From the NCBI GenBank assembly GCA_031253995.1, contig JAIRVG010000105.1:1-64000 (forward strand): 64,000 nt of DNA, in the 5' to 3' direction. The DNA is from Paucimonas sp. Its GTDB lineage: Bacteria; Pseudomonadota; Gammaproteobacteria; Pseudomonadales; Pseudomonadaceae. A model generated the notes under the pieces. The model had not been told where the DNA came from. It did no database searches and worked only from the letters and a program-made list of their open reading frames with translations. Within the stretch, counting starts at the first letter, position 1. Every line of letters begins with the position of its first letter. The translations under genes were made by a program, and so were the position numbers. This document shows, in pieces, positions 17,501-25,574 of this stretch.

Positions 17501-18231
17501 GCGCTGGCGAGACGCTGGTCGAGGTCGGCGCGGGCCTCCTCGGACATCGGCAGCACGCCGCTGGCTTCCAGCTCCAGGGCCTTGTGCGCCTCGAAGGCTT
17601 CCCGCGCCTTGATGAAGGCGCGGCGGCCCAGCTGGCTGTAGATCGCCGTGTTGGTGAGCTTTTCCAGCAGCTCGCTGCGTTCCTTGTCGTCGGCCTTGAG
17701 GAAGGCGCTGAACTCGCTCTGGGCCAGCATCACCGCGCGGGTGAACTGGGCGAAGTTGAGGCCCAGGCGCGCTTCGATCAGTTGTTCGTACTCGCGCTTG
17801 CTCTGGTTGCTCAGCAGTTGCTGGCTGTCCAGGTCGTGCAGGCTCTGGCGGCTGCCCTGAAGCTTGCCGTTGGCCTTGTCGCGGGCGCGGTTGGTTTCCC
17901 AGCGGGCGCGGTAGCGGTGGCCGTCGATGCCGACGAAGTCCACCTCGGCATAGGCGCTGCCGGTGCCGCGGCGCAGCAGGGTGCGCGGGTCGTTGGTGAG
18001 GATTTCGCCGTCACCGTCGGGCACCTTGGTCTCGCGGCCGATATTGTCCAGCCGCGGCACGGTGCCGAACAGCGCCAGGCACAGGGCGTCCAGCAGGGTG
18101 CTCTTGCCGGCGCCGGTCGGCCCGGTGATGGCGAACAGGCCGGCGCTGGCCAGCGGTTCGGCAGTGAAATCGACCTCGAAGGGGCCCGCCAGGGAGGCGA
18201 GGTTCTTCAGGCGGATGGCGAGGATCTTCAT
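14584..18231 (-). CDS. sbcC: Exonuclease SbcC (Rad50-like SMC ATPase)
   Basis: SbcC is the ATPase subunit of the SbcCD nuclease, which opens hairpins and protein-blocked DNA ends and cuts palindromes during replication. The 1,215-residue chain has the Walker A 'GPTGAGKSTLL' (about 38-48) and long Gln-rich coiled coils on either side of a zinc hook 'PCPVC' (about 605). The C-terminal lobe has signature 'LSGGETFLVSLAL' and Walker B 'LFIDEGFGSLD'. It overlaps sbcD by 4 bp. Its palindrome-cleaving role is notable in a genome packed with REP palindromes. Confidence 0.96.
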   Translation of the reverse strand: MKILAIRLKNLASLAGPFEVDFTAEPLASAGLFAITGPTGAGKSTLLDALCLALFGTVPRLDNIGRETKVPDGDGEILTNDPRTLLRRGTGSAYAEVDFVGIDGHRYRARWETNRARDKANGKLQGSRQSLHDLDSQQLLSNQSKREYEQLIEARLGLNFAQFTRAVMLAQSEFSAFLKADDKERSELLEKLTNTAIYSQLGRRAFIKAREAFEAHKALELEASGVLPMSEEARADLDQRLASAQQQLKDEQAQQRQFEQQRNWLNELLVLQDQQRGAADALASARQEWEQLAGERLNLTRLEQLAPQRHQFARRQEVLNQLTPLASALEQQRRQQVELGERQVQLEQALATSREALASAREQQNDNAPRLREAFIIQNNLVRLEQDLNRDREASQQARQACSDAQGQLATLIEHQQRHEQSLASIAAQLEQSAALADLGNAWNAYRGQLQQVMLTANRLSQGREELPALQQRAETQARQCAELRNSLELLFKEAEAEPQALAEQIGLLGTLLQDNRKLQRGFESLAQAWSRQQDVEQRLHALGERQQIAQQQHSELMAAGLQGKQDKIAAEQALTLTRQLLERQRLARSASVEELRAQLQDEQPCPVCGSLEHPYHQPEALLENLARHDQDEEANAQRAVDELNQKLDDLRSQLGSVKGQLKEYQHQQEQLNTQLQALAPELEGHALYPQLAEHDVGARSKWLDLQLRRLNDDIARDEQRQGALLTLQQDAARLQRELQQANESSQQATQQLNQQLDALNTDEQRLQQDLAPFESLLPADIFSALKEDPAPTFLDLDQRLGARKQLLDQQKDEQEELAERLKQRDSGEAKQQEHQRELDKLQQQLAALEAQQQQARAALAELIGEHRDADHWQQQLEQAVEQARAAEATSNQQLQETRTEAAALASELKAREGQHQALDQERQQLDTAIAQWREAHPELDEQGLDALLGMDDEQVAQLRQRLQAVEKAVEQAGVRVQERDDRVQQHQALNLSERSLDELQQALLASQQQLEQHEHQCAELRARQAEDQRRQQASQSLAERIGAAREDMLRWGRLNDLIGSASGDTFRKIAQGYNLDLLVHHANHQLRQLVKRYRLKRGGSQLGLLVLDTEMGDELRSVHSLSGGETFLVSLALALGLASMASSTLRIESLFIDEGFGSLDPESLQLAMDALDGLQAQGRKVGVISHVQEMHERIGVQIQVRRQGNGLSTLEVNG

Positions 18232-19469
18232 GCCGGTTCCTCCTCTTGCTGCACGTCCTGCAGGAGCAGGGCGAAGTCCGCCAGGGTGCGTTCGTCGGCG
18301 ACGCTGCCGTAGGCCTGTTCCCAGGCGCGGGCGAAGAGGTCTTCGGGGCGCAGCTGGCTGAGTTCCATCAGGCGCTCGTCGTCATCGCCCTCGGCACCGG
18401 CGCGTCCGGCGTATTCGGCGGCGATGCGCACCAGGCGCACGGCCTTGCCCTGCAGGGCGGCCTCGATCTGCTGGCGCAGGTCGGGCTGGGGTTCGTCCAG
18501 TTGCACGCGCACTTCCAGCCAGGGCTGGCGCTGCTCGTCTTCGAGCAGGTCCGGTTCGGGCAGGTCGGTGAGCTGGGCCAGGACCTCGACCAGCGGCGCC
18601 GGGCCGACCCGTTGCAGGGCCACGGCCCGCGGTATGCGGCGGCTTTCCACGCTGACCAGGCTGGCACCCTTGAACTCGACTTCGAGGATCTGGTGCGGGT
18701 AGTTGATTTCCGAGAACGACAGCGGGATCGGCGAGCCGCAGTAGCGGATGCGTTCCTCACCGTTGACCTTCTGCGGCTTGTGCAGGTGGCCGAGGGCGAC
18801 ATAGCCGATCTCGGCGCCGAACAGGCTGGCCGGCAGGGCCTCGGCGTTGCCGATGATCAGGCTGCGTTCGGAGTCTTCGGACACCGAGCCGCCGGCCATG
18901 TGCGCGTGGCTGATGGCGATCAGCGCCTGTTTCGGCGTGCGCTTGGCCAGGGCGGCGGCGATGAGTTTCTCGTGGACCTGGGCGATGCCGCGCAGGTAGT
19001 CGTCGCCGAGCAGGGCACCGGTGACTTCCGCCGGGCGCAGGAAGGGCAGGGCCAGGCACCAGCCGTGGACCTTGCCCTTGGCGTTGGCCAGGGGCACCAG
19101 CAGGCGTTCGGCGTCCAGTTCGCCGTCGTCCAGCCACTGCACGCGGCCGAGGGCGTGGGTACGCAGGCGGCGCATCAGGGCGGCGGGCAGTTCGATGCGC
19201 GAGCCGGAGTCGTGGTTGCCGGCGATCATCACGATGGTCAGGCCGGGTTGCTGCTCGTGGGCCTGGACGATGAAGTCGTAGAGGCGTTCCTGGGCTTTCA
19301 CCGGAGGGTTCACGGTGTCGAAGATATCCCCGGCGATCAGCAGGGCATCGGGCTGGCGCAGCTTCAGCTGGCCGAGCAGCCAGTCGAGGAAGCAGGCATG
19401 TTCGAAATCGCGCTCCTGGCCGTGCAGGGTTTGCCCCAGATGCCAGTCGGAGGTGTGAAACAGACGCAT
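18228..19469 (-). CDS. sbcD: Exonuclease SbcD (Mre11-like nuclease)
   Basis: SbcD is the Mn2+-dependent nuclease subunit paired with SbcC. Phosphoesterase motifs are in order: 'HTSDWHLG' (about 5-12), 'GDIFDTVNPP' (about 47-56), 'AGNHDSG' (about 82-88), 'ISHAHMAG' and 'GHLHKPQ'. The 413-residue length fits the family. The ATG at 19469 opens the sbcD-sbcC-GST operon on the minus strand. Upstream (19470-19554) is its likely promoter region, which ends at a REP element. Confidence 0.96.
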   Translation of the reverse strand: MRLFHTSDWHLGQTLHGQERDFEHACFLDWLLGQLKLRQPDALLIAGDIFDTVNPPVKAQERLYDFIVQAHEQQPGLTIVMIAGNHDSGSRIELPAALMRRLRTHALGRVQWLDDGELDAERLLVPLANAKGKVHGWCLALPFLRPAEVTGALLGDDYLRGIAQVHEKLIAAALAKRTPKQALIAISHAHMAGGSVSEDSERSLIIGNAEALPASLFGAEIGYVALGHLHKPQKVNGEERIRYCGSPIPLSFSEINYPHQILEVEFKGASLVSVESRRIPRAVALQRVGPAPLVEVLAQLTDLPEPDLLEDEQRQPWLEVRVQLDEPQPDLRQQIEAALQGKAVRLVRIAAEYAGRAGAEGDDDERLMELSQLRPEDLFARAWEQAYGSVADERTLADFALLLQDVQQEEEPA

Positions 19470-19531
19470 GGGTAGTCCCGGGGTGTGATCTGGGCGAGAG
19501 ATAAAGCCGGGTATGGTACCTGAATGTTGCA

Positions 19532-19644
19532 GGACCGGAGTGCGCCGCGGACCTTGTGGGAGCGGGTTTACCCGCGATTAAGGTAGTGAAACCCCCAGCG
19601 CAATCGGGGGTGACCCCGCTCCCACCGGGTTCGCGGCGCCGGAA
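19532..19644. repeat. REP-bearing direct repeat, left copy
   Basis: GGACCGGAGTGCGCCGCGGA begins at 19532 and recurs at 25449. Both are followed by CCTTGTG and a REP palindrome (here 19555-19626) and end in similar TCGCGG-GCCGGA sequence. The two direct copies bracket the LysR-to-LysE gene cassette. Confidence 0.85.
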
Positions 19645-19701
19645 CTACCTGGGACGGGTTTGCTTGCGCTAACCGGTGTACTCGAAATCGGAAAAGCTCA
19701 A

Positions 19702-20595
19702 TCAATTCAAATCGGCCAGCTGGCTCATCAGCTGCTCGGCAAATTTTCTGGCTGCGGTAGACAATGTCCTGCCCTTCAACTGCGCCAATACAACCCTGAG
19801 CGGCTCCAGGTCGAGCGGGCTGATTGGGCATGCACGAATCCGGTCGTCTGTCTTGGGAATACTGCTCAGGGGCAGGAAAGTGATAGCCAACTCTCTGGTG
19901 ACGAAGTTCCGCAAGAATTCCAGGGAGTCGGACTCCACCACTACCTCGAAAGACAGTTGCCGTCTCACCAAGGCTTCATTGAGATGCGAGCCGATTGCCA
20001 ACGACTGGCCTGGCATTGCAACCGTGTAGTCGCAGCACTCGCGCAACCGAACGGCTTCGGATGAGGCCAGGGGATGATCCTTGCTTACCACGGCGCAAAG
20101 CGGCTGCTTTTTGACGATTAGCTCATACAGCTCTGCTGCAGGTGGGGGATCGATCAGGAGTGCCAGGTCGGCTTCATAATTTACCAGCGCATTGATCCCA
20201 AGCAGATTGTCGCGACCCTCTACCGAGAACGACACCTTCGGATGATCCAACCTGAAGGTGGCGATTTCTTCAGGTAAGACGCTGTCCACAAAGGCTTGAG
20301 CTGAAGCCAAAGACACGTGGCCACGTCGAACACCTTCCAGATCCGAGATCTTCGTCAGCAACAGTTCGAAGTCTGCACCCTGATTTTGTATGTGGCGAAG
20401 CAGTAGTTCACCAGCATCCGTCAGTCTCATCCCCTGTGGCAGGCGCTCAAAGATGGCGGTGCCCAACTCCTCCTCGAAATCCTGGATTTTCCGCGTCAGT
20501 GCTGACGGCGTGAGGTGCAGGTGCTCCGCAGCTTTTCGTATCGAGCCCCGGCGGGCCACATCGGCAATGCATCGATACAGGTGAAGATGTTTCAT
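19702..20595 (-). CDS. LysR-type transcriptional regulator
   Basis: This 297-residue LysR-family regulator has an N-terminal winged helix-turn-helix ('GSIRKAAEHLHLTPSALTRK', about 16-35) and a C-terminal effector-binding domain (about 90-297). It is divergent from the symporter gene across 313 bp, the usual arrangement for a regulator of the neighbouring transport/catabolic genes. A GTTGC-N7-GCAAC site lies between them. The ATG at 20593-20595 is chosen because the HTH begins there at the usual distance. A longer in-frame extension to 20667 lacks homology-like sequence. The inducer is presumably the substrate of the adjacent PLP enzyme. Confidence 0.88.
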   Translation of the reverse strand: MKHLHLYRCIADVARRGSIRKAAEHLHLTPSALTRKIQDFEEELGTAIFERLPQGMRLTDAGELLLRHIQNQGADFELLLTKISDLEGVRRGHVSLASAQAFVDSVLPEEIATFRLDHPKVSFSVEGRDNLLGINALVNYEADLALLIDPPPAAELYELIVKKQPLCAVVSKDHPLASSEAVRLRECCDYTVAMPGQSLAIGSHLNEALVRRQLSFEVVVESDSLEFLRNFVTRELAITFLPLSSIPKTDDRIRACPISPLDLEPLRVVLAQLKGRTLSTAARKFAEQLMSQLADLN

Positions 20596-20750
20596 TAGGG
20601 TACTCTCGGAAAGTGTGTTCACTTTTAGGCAACAGCGTATCAGTTCGATCGTCAAAGACCACTTCACAATCGGATGCTGTGCAGTCTTTCATCACCATTA
20701 ATCTGCTGATTTAAAGAGGGTGTATCCCCTCTCAAGTTTTGCTGGTTACT

Positions 20751-20767
20751 GTTGCTTTAAATGCAAC
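20751..20767. promoter_or_regulatory. Candidate LysR operator
   Basis: GTTGC-TTTAAAT-GCAAC is an inverted repeat containing the T-N11-A core expected of LysR-type binding sites. It sits 156 bp from the regulator start and 142 bp from the symporter start. A second hairpin-like repeat (20715-20732) lies nearby. The rest of the 313 bp divergent region shows nothing else that I recognise. Binding is inferred only. Confidence 0.5.
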
Positions 20768-20908
20768 ACCCCAGTCATGAAATAGCACTATGCCGGGCAA
20801 ATCTCGCGCGCCTAGACTCGCTCACCCCTTGGGATAAGGGAGGCGCAAATGAAATGACATTTGCAGCAGTTGCAATGAGCAGTCACCACAAAAATAATTA
20901 GGTGAAAT

Positions 20909-22249
20909 ATGAGCATTTCGGCGAGTAGGACACGTATGCCTGCACTGCGCGGTTCTTTCCGCTTGGGGCTGGCATGGCAAATTGCTTTGGGCTTGGTCGT
21001 CGGGGTAGTCATCGGCGTAATACTCAGCCATTACCCCGAGGCGCGGAGTTCGATAATCACTGATTACCTACAGCCTGCGGGTGACCTGTTTATCCGCATG
21101 ATCAAAATGGTGGTGGTACCAATCGTGTTCACCAGCATGGTCGTAGGGATCGCCGGCGTGGGTGATGGCAAGTCACTGGGTCGCATCGGCCTGAAGACAA
21201 TCATCTACTTTGAAGTCATCACTACCATTGCGATTATCCTGGGCCTGATTCTTGGCAATATCTTGCAGCCAGGAGCTGGTACTGATATCTCGCAACTTGG
21301 CCATGCTGATGTTTCGAAGTTTCAGCAGGCAGCGGCGGGAGCAGCTCAACATCAGGGTTTCATGGGCCTGATCCTGGGGATCATCCCAGAGAACATCCTG
21401 GCTTCGATGTCGCGTGGTGAATTGCTGCCGGTGTTGTTCTTCTCGGTTCTCTTCGGCCTGGGCCTGCAGAGCGTCCCCAAGGAAATCCGCCAGCCTGTCA
21501 TTGACACCCTGCGCGGCGTGTCTGACGCAATGTTCAAGGTCACCGGGATGGTCATGCGCTATGCACCCATCGGGGTGGCAGCACTCATCGCCGTGACGGT
21601 CGCGAATTTCGGCTTCAGCTCGCTGCTTCCGCTTTTGAAACTGGTCACCGTCACCTACCTCGCAATCATCCTGTTTACCCTCGTTGTGCTCGGGGTTACG
21701 GCTCGCCTGTTCGGCTTCAGCATCTTCACCTTGCTGCGCATCATCAAAAACGAGTTGCTGATTGCCTTCACAACCTGCAGCTCCGCCACCGTGTTGCCGC
21801 AACTGATGAAGAAGATGGAGGACTACGGCTCTCCCAAGGCCATCACCACCTTCGTCGTTCCGACTGGATACGTTTTCAACCTGGACGGTGCTTCCGTCTA
21901 CCTGGGCATCGGTACGTTGTTCGTGGCCCAGCTCTACGGGATCGAACTCGGCCTGCAGGAGCAGATCGTCCTGGTATTGACCATGGTGATCACCTCCAAG
22001 GGCGCGGCAGGCGTACCAGGCTTCATGTTCGTAATCCTCCTGGCCACGCTCTCCAGCGCCGGTCTTCCGCTTGAGGGGCTAGCCTTCATTGCCGGCATCG
22101 ACCGATTCCTGGACATGGGCCGAACCGCATTGAACGTCGTAGGGAATGCATTGGCAGCGTTGGTCATTGCCAAGTGGGAAGGCAATTACGACGAAGAAAA
22201 AGGACGGGCGTACCTGAAATCGCTCAACAGCAGCAACCCGTCCAACTGA
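20909..22249 (+). CDS. Dicarboxylate/amino acid:cation symporter (DAACS family)
   Basis: A 446-residue inner-membrane symporter of the DctA/GltP family that imports dicarboxylates or acidic/neutral amino acids with H+ or Na+. Eight hydrophobic segments and two re-entrant loops are expected. Visible hallmarks are 'TTCSSATVLPQ' (HP1 serine-rich loop), 'PTGYVFNLDGASVY' (NMDGT-like TM7 motif) and 'KGAAGVPG' (HP2). The NLDGA variant instead of NMDGT suggests non-glutamate substrate preference. AGGTGA precedes the ATG by seven bases. It is the first gene of a cassette with a D-cysteine-desulfhydrase-like enzyme. Confidence 0.9.
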   Translation: MSISASRTRMPALRGSFRLGLAWQIALGLVVGVVIGVILSHYPEARSSIITDYLQPAGDLFIRMIKMVVVPIVFTSMVVGIAGVGDGKSLGRIGLKTIIYFEVITTIAIILGLILGNILQPGAGTDISQLGHADVSKFQQAAAGAAQHQGFMGLILGIIPENILASMSRGELLPVLFFSVLFGLGLQSVPKEIRQPVIDTLRGVSDAMFKVTGMVMRYAPIGVAALIAVTVANFGFSSLLPLLKLVTVTYLAIILFTLVVLGVTARLFGFSIFTLLRIIKNELLIAFTTCSSATVLPQLMKKMEDYGSPKAITTFVVPTGYVFNLDGASVYLGIGTLFVAQLYGIELGLQEQIVLVLTMVITSKGAAGVPGFMFVILLATLSSAGLPLEGLAFIAGIDRFLDMGRTALNVVGNALAALVIAKWEGNYDEEKGRAYLKSLNSSNPSN

Positions 22250-22281
22250 CGTTCGACACCAGTAATCAGCGAGTCCTTCTC

Positions 22282-23382
22282 ATGAACCTGAATGACGTAA
22301 AAAACCTGTTCGACACCCTGCCGCGCAAACACGTCGGTTTCTATCCAACGCCATTCCACAAGCTGTACAACCTGTCGCGTCTTGAGGGTATCAACCTGTT
22401 CCTCAAGCGCGAGGACATGGCCGGGCCGGGTGCGCTCAGCGGCAGCAAGATGCGGGTAGCCGAACTCATCCTGGGCCAGGCGCTGAAGGACGGTGTGGAT
22501 ACCATCATCACCCAGGGCGCCTACCTCACCAACTCGGGCATGCAGTTCGCGACTGCCGCCGTGGTGGCCGGCATCACACCGATCCTGTTCCTGACTCGTG
22601 ATGAGCCGCAGCACGGTGAGTTGTCCGAGTACCGCGGTAACCTGCTGCTGGACAAGCTGATGGGGGTAGAAACCCACTACCTGGCAGCGCCTGGCAGTGC
22701 TTACGTCAACCGTCCTGATGACAAGCAGCGTGTCTGGGATGCGATGACCGCCCGCAAGGTGGAGCTCGAAGCTCAGGGCCGTAAAGTGCTCATCGTGCCT
22801 ACCGGTGGTGCTTATCCCACTGGCTTCGCGGGCCACCTACTGACCTTCGTCGAAATGATCGAGCAGGCGCGAGCGGCAGGCGTCGAGCTGGATTACATCT
22901 ACCACACCACCGGTACCGGTACGGCGCTGCCAGGTATGTTGGCCGCCAAGCTGCTGACCGGGCACCCCGTGAAGTTCCGCTCGATCTCGATCTCCCACTA
23001 CCAGCCAGATTTCTGGATCAACGAGTGGATCATCGCCGAACGTGTTCGCCACATCTTCGAGACCTTCGGTATCGAGCCGCCGTCTCTTGAAACCATCGTC
23101 AGCGAGATGGAAGTCGACAACCGATTCATTGGTGAAAACTACGCCGTGCCGTCCCAGGAAAGCGTCGACGCCATCCGTTGCCTGGCCCAGGCTGAGGGCG
23201 TGTTCCTGGGCCCTGTGTACACCGGTAAAGGCTTTGCTGGTCTGCTCGACCACATTCGTACCGGCAAGGTGGAGCAGGGCAGCAATGTTGCCTTCCTGCA
23301 CACGGGCGACACTGCCAACCTCTTCGAGGTATCTGGGGTGGTGGGTGACTTCATCCACGAGACGCCGCCAGTAAGCCGCTGA
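22282..23382 (+). CDS. PLP-dependent D-cysteine desulfhydrase/ACC deaminase-like enzyme
   Basis: A 366-residue fold-type II PLP enzyme. 'GSKMR' near residue 55 occupies the place of the Schiff-base lysine motif (GGNKTRK in DcyD), and 'LFLKREDMAGPG' precedes it. 'TQGAYLTNSGMQFATA' matches the substrate-binding Ser/Asn loop, and 'TGTGTALPGMLA' is the phosphate-binding glycine loop. Family members release ammonia, pyruvate and sulfide from D-cysteine, or cleave 1-aminocyclopropane-1-carboxylate. This protein is about 35 residues longer than E. coli DcyD, so the substrate may differ (D-Ser, D-Cys or another D-amino acid). It lies 32 bp after the symporter. Confidence 0.82.
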   Translation: MNLNDVKNLFDTLPRKHVGFYPTPFHKLYNLSRLEGINLFLKREDMAGPGALSGSKMRVAELILGQALKDGVDTIITQGAYLTNSGMQFATAAVVAGITPILFLTRDEPQHGELSEYRGNLLLDKLMGVETHYLAAPGSAYVNRPDDKQRVWDAMTARKVELEAQGRKVLIVPTGGAYPTGFAGHLLTFVEMIEQARAAGVELDYIYHTTGTGTALPGMLAAKLLTGHPVKFRSISISHYQPDFWINEWIIAERVRHIFETFGIEPPSLETIVSEMEVDNRFIGENYAVPSQESVDAIRCLAQAEGVFLGPVYTGKGFAGLLDHIRTGKVEQGSNVAFLHTGDTANLFEVSGVVGDFIHETPPVSR

Positions 23383-23481
23383 AAACCTTCCCGGGCTGTC
23401 GAGCCTGATGTGGTGCAGCCACCTCGATTTCGGTCGGAGGCCCGGTTGCACTCGCGTGAAAAAGCAACATTGGAGAATACG

Positions 23482-24711
23482 GTGAACAAGGTATCCGTTG
23501 GGAATGCCTCGGCGGCGCACCACGACGACGCCGGCAATGCTTCCATAAGTCTGGGCCTCACGCTGATCATGGCTATCGCCTGCGGTATGTCGGTCGCCAA
23601 TATCTACTACAACCAGCCAATGCTGGAACTGATCGGTAACTCGTTCCCTGGCAGCGAATCACTGACCGGCCTGGTGCCGACCGCAACTCAGCTGGGCTAT
23701 GCGCTCGGTCTGCTTTTGCTGGTTCCTTTGGGGGATCGTATTGAGCGACGCCGCCTGATCGTCATGCAATGCGGCGCACTCTCCCTGGCATTGGCCGGCG
23801 TAGCAATCGCACCGAGCGCCTGGGTGCTGGTGGCAGCCTCCGCGCTCGTTGGAGTGTCTGCGAGCGTTGCTCAGCAGATCCTGCCCTTTGCGGCTGATCT
23901 TGCTGCGCCGAGTCGTCGAGGTGCCACCATCGGCATCGTGATGAGCGGTCTGTTGTGCGGCATCTTGTTCGGTCGTGCTCTGGCAGGCGCGGTCGCGGTG
24001 CACTATGGGTGGAGGGCAATGTTCTGGCTGGGGTTGGGTCTGGCACTTCTAGTCGGCGTGGTACTTGCAATCGCGCTGCCCAAGACCAAACCCAAGACCA
24101 ACCACAGCTATGGTCAACTGCTCATGTCGCTGGCAGCGCTTTGGCGTGAAGAGCCGCAACTGCGGCATGCCACGATGATCCAAGCCTGCCTGTTTGGCTC
24201 ATTCAGCGTGCTTTGGACGAGTCTGGCATTCCACCTGGCGGCCAACTACCAGTTGGGAGCAGATGTCGCGGGGCTATTCGGTATCATCGGCGCCGTGGGT
24301 GTTCTCTTTGCCCCTGTCGCCGGCAGAATGGCTGATCGCCGGGGTCCTCATTTCGTCATCGGTATTGCCTGCGTGACGATGCTGCTCTCGTGGATCGTCT
24401 TCGAAGCCTGGGGCATGGTCATCGGCTTGATCGTTGCGGTCATCTTCCTGGATTTCGGGGCTCAGGGCGCGCAAGTGTCCAACCAGCATGTCATCCAGTC
24501 TTTGCGACCTGAGGCGCGGAATCGTCTGAACGCCATCTTGATGAGTGGGATGTTCCTGGGTGGTGCACTGGGTTCGGCGGGGGCGAGTTTTGCCTGGACT
24601 CATGCCGGCTGGAGCGCTGTGTGTGGTCTGGGCGCGCTGCTTGCGCTCGCAGGGCTCGGTGTTCACATTGCCGGTCGGCGTCACGCTAAAGCGTCAACCG
24701 CTTATCACTGA
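23482..24711 (+). CDS. MFS transporter
   Basis: This 409-residue major facilitator has 12 predicted helices. 'GDRIERRRLIVMQ' after TM2 is the family's loop 2-3 signature, and 'NIYYNQPMLELI' near the N-terminus is characteristic of the YfcJ/AraJ/NepI-like exporter branch. GTG at 23482 with GGAG upstream is chosen. An ATG at 23410 would add a soluble tail unlike the family. It follows the PLP enzyme by 99 bp and probably exports a product or toxic analogue. Substrate is unknown. Confidence 0.85.
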   Translation: MNKVSVGNASAAHHDDAGNASISLGLTLIMAIACGMSVANIYYNQPMLELIGNSFPGSESLTGLVPTATQLGYALGLLLLVPLGDRIERRRLIVMQCGALSLALAGVAIAPSAWVLVAASALVGVSASVAQQILPFAADLAAPSRRGATIGIVMSGLLCGILFGRALAGAVAVHYGWRAMFWLGLGLALLVGVVLAIALPKTKPKTNHSYGQLLMSLAALWREEPQLRHATMIQACLFGSFSVLWTSLAFHLAANYQLGADVAGLFGIIGAVGVLFAPVAGRMADRRGPHFVIGIACVTMLLSWIVFEAWGMVIGLIVAVIFLDFGAQGAQVSNQHVIQSLRPEARNRLNAILMSGMFLGGALGSAGASFAWTHAGWSAVCGLGALLALAGLGVHIAGRRHAKASTAYH

Positions 24712-24765
24712 CGCTGGCCAAGGTGCCGGCATGGTTTATCGCCACACTCGAAGCGAACTCCTGAC

Positions 24766-25395
24766 ATGATCGATCTGCCGCTGCTCCTCGCCTTCATTGC
24801 TGCTGCCTCGGTGCTTGCTGTAACGCCAGGTGTCGATACGGCTATGGTGCTTCGAGCTGCGGCGGTAGATGGGCGCCGTACCGCACTTTTGGCAGCCATA
24901 GGCATTGCTCTCGGCTGCCTGGCTTGGGGAGCCGCCGTTTCGATGGGGCTGGGGGTGATCCTGCAGCGCTCCGAGGTTGCCTACACCGTGCTGAAGTCAG
25001 CCGGCGCCGCCTATCTGTTGTGGGTTGGTATCAAGCTCCTGACAAAGCCCCGGCAATCCTTTCAGAGCAAGGAAGATAGCGGTGGTAAAGCGTCAGGCCG
25101 GAGCGCTTTCGCCCGTGGCCTTCTGACCAACCTCCTGAACCCCAAGGTCGGTATTTTCTACGTGACCTTCCTGCCTCAATTCATCCCTGCCGGTGTAGCA
25201 CTGTCGACGTACTCGTTCTTCCTGGCGTGCATTCACGTGCTGCTCACAGTCGTCTGGTTCGGCCTGCTGATCGCCGCCACGATGCCGTTGAAGAACCTGC
25301 TGAGTCAGCCGTCGACGGTGAAGGTTCTGGATAGGATCACTGGCGGTATCTTCATCGCTTTCGGACTGAAAATCGTGGCCTCTTCTCCACCTTAG
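24766..25395 (+). CDS. LysE/RhtB family amino acid exporter
   Basis: A 209-residue protein with the six-helix LysE/RhtB layout: 'VLAVTPGVDTAMVLRAAAVDG' (split across TM1 and the conserved P-G loop), 'AGAAYLLWVGIKLL' and 'GLLTNLLNPKVGIFYVTFLPQF' regions typical of the family. These proteins export amino acids or derivatives. With an importer, a PLP lyase and an MFS transporter in one cassette, a role in relieving amino acid overflow or toxicity is plausible. It is the last gene of the cassette. The direct repeat begins 53 bp later. Confidence 0.88.
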   Translation: MIDLPLLLAFIAAASVLAVTPGVDTAMVLRAAAVDGRRTALLAAIGIALGCLAWGAAVSMGLGVILQRSEVAYTVLKSAGAAYLLWVGIKLLTKPRQSFQSKEDSGGKASGRSAFARGLLTNLLNPKVGIFYVTFLPQFIPAGVALSTYSFFLACIHVLLTVVWFGLLIAATMPLKNLLSQPSTVKVLDRITGGIFIAFGLKIVASSPP

Positions 25396-25448
25396 ATCTC
25401 TTGCTCAAAGGCCAAATTCGTACTTGCATGGGTTGGAGGTGACGTCTC

Positions 25449-25574
25449 GGACCGGAGTGCGCCGCGGACCTTGTGAGCGGGTTTATCGGGCCGCCGAACC
25501 GCCGCGATTGCGTCGGTGAATTCGCTACCGCAATCGCGGGTGAACCCGCTCCCACAGGGGTCGCGGTGCCGGAT
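25449..25574. repeat. REP-bearing direct repeat, right copy (disrupted)
   Basis: A copy of the 19532-19644 spacer. GGACCGGAGTGCGCCGCGGA at 25449-25468 is identical. The REP arm is altered by a 2-base loss (TTGTGAGCGGG) and an inserted GGGCCGCCGAACCGCC-like segment, then continues to a normal right arm ending CCCGCTCCCAC near 25554. It borders the batD stop codon directly. Confidence 0.85.

Noticed and set aside
15271..18312. Plus-strand 1,000-codon open frame over sbcC
   Set aside because: Mirror of the Gln/Leu-rich coiled coil of SbcC. No start signals and no domain.
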